Shown here piece after piece: positions 35,003 through 37,622 of a stretch of DNA of 37,622 nt. Position 1 is the first letter of the stretch; each line of letters opens with the position of its first letter. This stretch comes from Gammaproteobacteria bacterium. Lineage in GTDB: Bacteria > Pseudomonadota > Gammaproteobacteria > JACCYU01. Location of the stretch: NCBI GenBank assembly GCA_013696315.1, contig JACCYU010000024.1, positions 1 through 37,622 on the forward strand, given 5' to 3'. The notes beneath the pieces were generated by a model that did no database searches, was not told the origin of the DNA, and was given only the letters and a program-made list of their open reading frames with translations. Both the position numbers and the translations under genes were made by a program.

Positions 35003-35710
35003 ATGGCGCCCGTGCGACCGAACATCGACGCCGCCGAAATCGGCAAATTCGAACGTCTGGCGGACCAGTGGTGGGACCGCCAGGGCCAGTTCAAGGCCCT
35101 GCACGACATCAATCCGCTGCGCCTCGATTATATCGATGGACGCGCGCGGCTGGCCGGCAGGCAGGTTCTGGACGTGGGTTGCGGCGGCGGGATTTTGACC
35201 GAGGCCATGGCGAAGCGCGGTGCCGCGGTCACTGGCATCGATCTGGCCGAAGCGTCGCTACGCGCGGCAAGCACGCATGGCGCGCAGAGCGGGCTGTCAA
35301 TCGATTATCGGCATGTCGCCGTCGAGCAACTCGCCGACGAACAATCCGGGACGTTCGATATCGTCACCTGCCTGGAAATGCTGGAGCACGTGCCGGACGT
35401 GAGCGCGACCGTGAACGCCTGTGCTCGCTTGACAAAACCAGACGGTCATATATTTTTTTCCACGCTCAACCGCAACCCGAAGTCGTTCCTGTTCGCGATT
35501 GTCGGTGCCGAATATATTCTGAATCTCATTCCTAAGGGCACGCACGAATTTGCGCGCTTCATCCGGCCCTCGGAGCTGGCTCGGTGCGCGCGCGACGCCG
35601 GGCTGCACCCGGCCGATATCACCGGCCTGGTCTACAATCCCATCACGCGAGGCTATGCGCTGTCGCACGATGTCACTGTCAATTATTTGATGCACGCGCG
35701 CAAGGCTTGA
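35003..35710 (+). CDS. ubiG: ubiquinone biosynthesis O-methyltransferase
   Basis: UbiG performs both SAM-dependent O-methylations of ubiquinone synthesis at the inner membrane. The 235-residue class I methyltransferase has the family start AAEIGKFERLADQWWDRQGQ (cited in parts), motif I VLDVGCGGGILTEAMA, LEMLEHVPD (motif post-II) and the late FSTLNRNPKSF, HEFARFIRPSEL blocks. ATG 35003 follows GAGG at about eight bases. It sits between mtaD and the phosphatase gene, on the same strand, as in Pseudomonas. Confidence 0.95.
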   Translation: MAPVRPNIDAAEIGKFERLADQWWDRQGQFKALHDINPLRLDYIDGRARLAGRQVLDVGCGGGILTEAMAKRGAAVTGIDLAEASLRAASTHGAQSGLSIDYRHVAVEQLADEQSGTFDIVTCLEMLEHVPDVSATVNACARLTKPDGHIFFSTLNRNPKSFLFAIVGAEYILNLIPKGTHEFARFIRPSELARCARDAGLHPADITGLVYNPITRGYALSHDVTVNYLMHARKA

Positions 35711-35732
35711 ATCCGGAACGCGCGCGCCGCAC

Positions 35733-36413
35733 GTGAATATCGACACCGTGCTGTTCGACCTCGACGGAACCCTGGCCGGTACCGCGCCGGACATGCTCGC
35801 CGCGTTGAGCACATTGCTGCGCGAACAGAATCGCGCACCGGTAGATCCCGTCGTGGCCAGAGGCTGCGTGTCGCGCGGCGCGGTCGGCCTGCTGCGACTG
35901 GCATATGGCGACGACCTTGCGGATGACGAGTTCGAGCGCCTGCGCGTGCGTTTTTTGCGTATCTACGCCGACGCGCTCTGTGTCGATACCCGATTGTTCC
36001 CGAACATGGCCGAGACACTCGCGCATATCGAGGGCTCCGGTCACAAGTGGGGCGTGGTCACCAACAAGCCGGCCTTGCTGACCGACCGGCTGATCGACGC
36101 GCTGGGCCTGACCGCGCGCGCCGCGTGCGTGGTCAGCGGCGACACCACCGATCAGCGCAAGCCACATCCCAAACCGTTGCTGCACGCGTGCGCGTGCTGC
36201 GCGAGCCGCGCGGCGCAATGCGTTTACGTCGGCGACGATCCGCGCGACATCCAGGCAGGCCAAGCGGCCGGCATGACCACCCTGGTTGCGTTGTATGGAT
36301 ACATCAGCGAGGGACAAAATCCGCACACCTGGGGCGCGGACGGCGTGCTGCACGATATAGGGCAACTGCCGGCATGGTTGCGGCGCCGCAACGGCGCGGG
36401 CCGGCCGCAATGA
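35733..36413 (+). CDS. HAD phosphatase, Gph/MupP type
   Basis: The 226-residue product is a HAD-superfamily hydrolase. Motif I is FDLDGT (nucleophile Asp9, acid/base Asp11), motif II is in VVTNKPA, the Lys is in RKPHPKPLL and motif IV is VGDDPRD. In Pseudomonas the gene beside ubiG encodes MupP (MurNAc-6-phosphate phosphatase of cell-wall recycling); in other bacteria it is annotated as phosphoglycolate phosphatase Gph. Sequence alone does not decide. The usual Asp after DGTL is Gly here (DGTLAGTAPD), and the cap region has a Cys-rich HACACCASRAAQC. The start is GTG 35733. It overlaps rmuC in ATGA. Confidence 0.85.
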   Translation: MNIDTVLFDLDGTLAGTAPDMLAALSTLLREQNRAPVDPVVARGCVSRGAVGLLRLAYGDDLADDEFERLRVRFLRIYADALCVDTRLFPNMAETLAHIEGSGHKWGVVTNKPALLTDRLIDALGLTARAACVVSGDTTDQRKPHPKPLLHACACCASRAAQCVYVGDDPRDIQAGQAAGMTTLVALYGYISEGQNPHTWGADGVLHDIGQLPAWLRRRNGAGRPQ

Positions 36414-37622
36414 CTGTGTTTAACGTGCAATTGATCGCGGCGTTCGCAGGCGCTCTCATTGCCGGCATTTTACTGGGCGCATGGTTCGTCGCCAGCCGCA
36501 AGAATACCGATTTGCAGCGCCAGCAGCGGGACAATGCGCAACTGACCGCGCAACTTGCAGCCGAGCAACAGCGCTATCTCGAACACGATGCGGCGCTGGA
36601 GGAGGCGCGCAAACAGCTCAAGGACAGTTTTGCCGCGCTTTCCAGCCAGGCGCTCAAGGAAAATAATGAGGCGTTTTTACGGCTCGCCGAAGAAAACCTG
36701 GGCCGCTTTCAGGCTCAGGCCAGGGCGGGGCTGGAGCAGAAAGAGAAAGCCGTCGAGACGCTGGTGAAACCCATCCGCGACGCACTGGAAAAAACCGAGC
36801 AACAGATGCACGCGATGGAAAAGGACCGGGCCACGGCGTTTGGCTCGCTCACTCAGCATCTCAATCTGATGGCCACATCCCAGGTGCAGCTGCAAGCGGA
36901 GACACGCAATCTGGTGCAGGCGCTGCGCCGCCCGGAGGTGCGGGGGCAATGGGGCGAACTCACATTGCGGCGTCTGGCCGAGCTGGCCGGTATGGTTGAA
37001 TATTGCGATTTCTACGAACAAGTTCATCACGCCACCGCCGAGGGCGGCATGCGGCCAGACCTGATCCTGCGCATGCCCGAACGGCGCGAGATCGTGATCG
37101 ACGCCAAGACGCCGCTGGATGCATATTTAAGCGCCGTCGAGGCGGTGGACGATCAGCAGCGTACGCAACATCTAAAGCGCCACGCGCGTGGCATGCGCGA
37201 GCGGGTCAAGGCGCTCGCCAGCAAGCAATACTGGACGCAGTTCAAGGACTCGCCCGACTTCGTGGTGCTGTTCATTCCCGGCGATCAGTTTCTATCCAGC
37301 GCGCTGCAACATGACCCGGCGCTGCTGGAGGACGCGCTGCGCGACAAGGTAATTCTCGCGACTCCGACCAGCCTCATAGCGCTGTTACGCATCATTGCTT
37401 ACGGCTGGCGACAGCAGGCGGTCACCGAGAACGCCGAGAAGATTCGCGCGTTAGGCGAGGAACTCTACAAGCGCGTCTATACGTTCACCGAACACCTGAC
37501 GAGTCTGGGCAAATCTCTAGGCAGCAGCGTCGATCAGTACAACAAGGCGGTGGGTTCGCTGGAGCGGCAATTGCTGCCGGGGGCGCGCAAGTTCACCGAG
37601 CTGGGCATTAATCCCGCCAAAC
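36410..37622 (+). CDS. rmuC: DNA recombination protein RmuC (partial)
   Basis: This gene runs off the right edge; 404 codons are visible from ATG 36410, whose ATGA overlaps the phosphatase stop. RmuC is a predicted nuclease-like protein limiting rearrangements at inverted repeats. A membrane helix is near the N-terminus (LIAAFAGALIAGILLGAWFV, about residues 8-27), followed by a long coiled coil rich in Gln, Glu and Ala. The conserved core begins at about 165 with ALRRPEVRGQWGELTLRRLAE, then DLILRMPERREIVIDAKTPL, VVLFIPGDQFLSSAL and LIALLRIIAYGWRQQ (each a short fragment). Intact E. coli RmuC is about 475 residues, so roughly 50-70 are missing. Confidence 0.93.
   Translation, partial: MTVFNVQLIAAFAGALIAGILLGAWFVASRKNTDLQRQQRDNAQLTAQLAAEQQRYLEHDAALEEARKQLKDSFAALSSQALKENNEAFLRLAEENLGRFQAQARAGLEQKEKAVETLVKPIRDALEKTEQQMHAMEKDRATAFGSLTQHLNLMATSQVQLQAETRNLVQALRRPEVRGQWGELTLRRLAELAGMVEYCDFYEQVHHATAEGGMRPDLILRMPERREIVIDAKTPLDAYLSAVEAVDDQQRTQHLKRHARGMRERVKALASKQYWTQFKDSPDFVVLFIPGDQFLSSALQHDPALLEDALRDKVILATPTSLIALLRIIAYGWRQQAVTENAEKIRALGEELYKRVYTFTEHLTSLGKSLGSSVDQYNKAVGSLERQLLPGARKFTELGINPAK

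Overview
The window is about 37.6 kb of GC-rich gammaproteobacterial chromosome. The strongest evidence is the gene order of the right two thirds. On the minus strand, reading right to left, it runs gyrA-serC-serA-pheA-hisC-tyrA-aroA-cmk-rpsA-ihfB-lapB-galU. To its right lie mtnA, mtaD, ubiG, a gph/mupP-type phosphatase and rmuC. This is the mixed-function aromatic-amino-acid/serine 'supraoperon' with the methylthioadenosine-salvage, ubiquinone and cell-wall-recycling neighbourhood known from Pseudomonas and Chromatiales-like gammaproteobacteria. IHF-beta, LapB, UbiG and the outer-membrane proteins fit a Gram-negative, ubiquinone-using cell. I cannot name a genus.

Layout. (1) 1-10.8 kb is accessory and partly decayed. 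It holds a dapE remnant at the left edge, a secreted YVTN beta-propeller protein behind a 27-bp tandem duplication, a small secreted unknown, a lipoprotein-like gene split by an in-frame amber stop, a divergent Nramp-like transporter, a CopG-type regulator with a PHB-depolymerase-family esterase, an FMN reductase, a frameshifted DUF4394 gene and an autotransporter-type beta-barrel. (2) 10.8-16.6 kb is mixed: a Sel1-repeat lipoprotein, folP head-to-head with fdhD, a yqeC-like gene, a bactofilin and galU (convergent with the bactofilin). (3) 16.7-30.3 kb is the conserved minus-strand supraoperon. (4) 30.6-31.4 kb has a GlsB/YeaQ membrane protein and a small lipoprotein with LEA-like 11-residue repeats. 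(5) 31.4-37.6 kb has mtnA (minus) and then, on the plus strand, an OmpA-family protein, mtaD, ubiG, gph/mupP and rmuC, which is cut by the window edge.

How the genes work together. SerC and SerA make serine. PheA, HisC, TyrA and AroA cover the shikimate-to-Phe/Tyr branch, with tight ATGA/GTGA overlaps between hisC, tyrA, aroA and cmk. Cmk, RpsA, IHF-beta and LapB tie this to nucleotide, translation, nucleoid and LPS functions. MtaD and MtnA are two steps of methylthioadenosine recycling. FdhD and the YqeC-like protein both point to molybdenum-enzyme maturation, although no molybdoenzyme lies in the window.

I found no tRNA, rRNA, CRISPR array, insertion sequence or integrase. I see no clear new multi-gene system. 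The best leads are the altered phenylalanine-binding motif in PheA, the LEA-like lipoprotein beside GlsB, the fdhD-minicistron-yqeC arrangement, the missing lapA, the Nramp homologue without canonical metal motifs, and the cluster of broken genes at the left.
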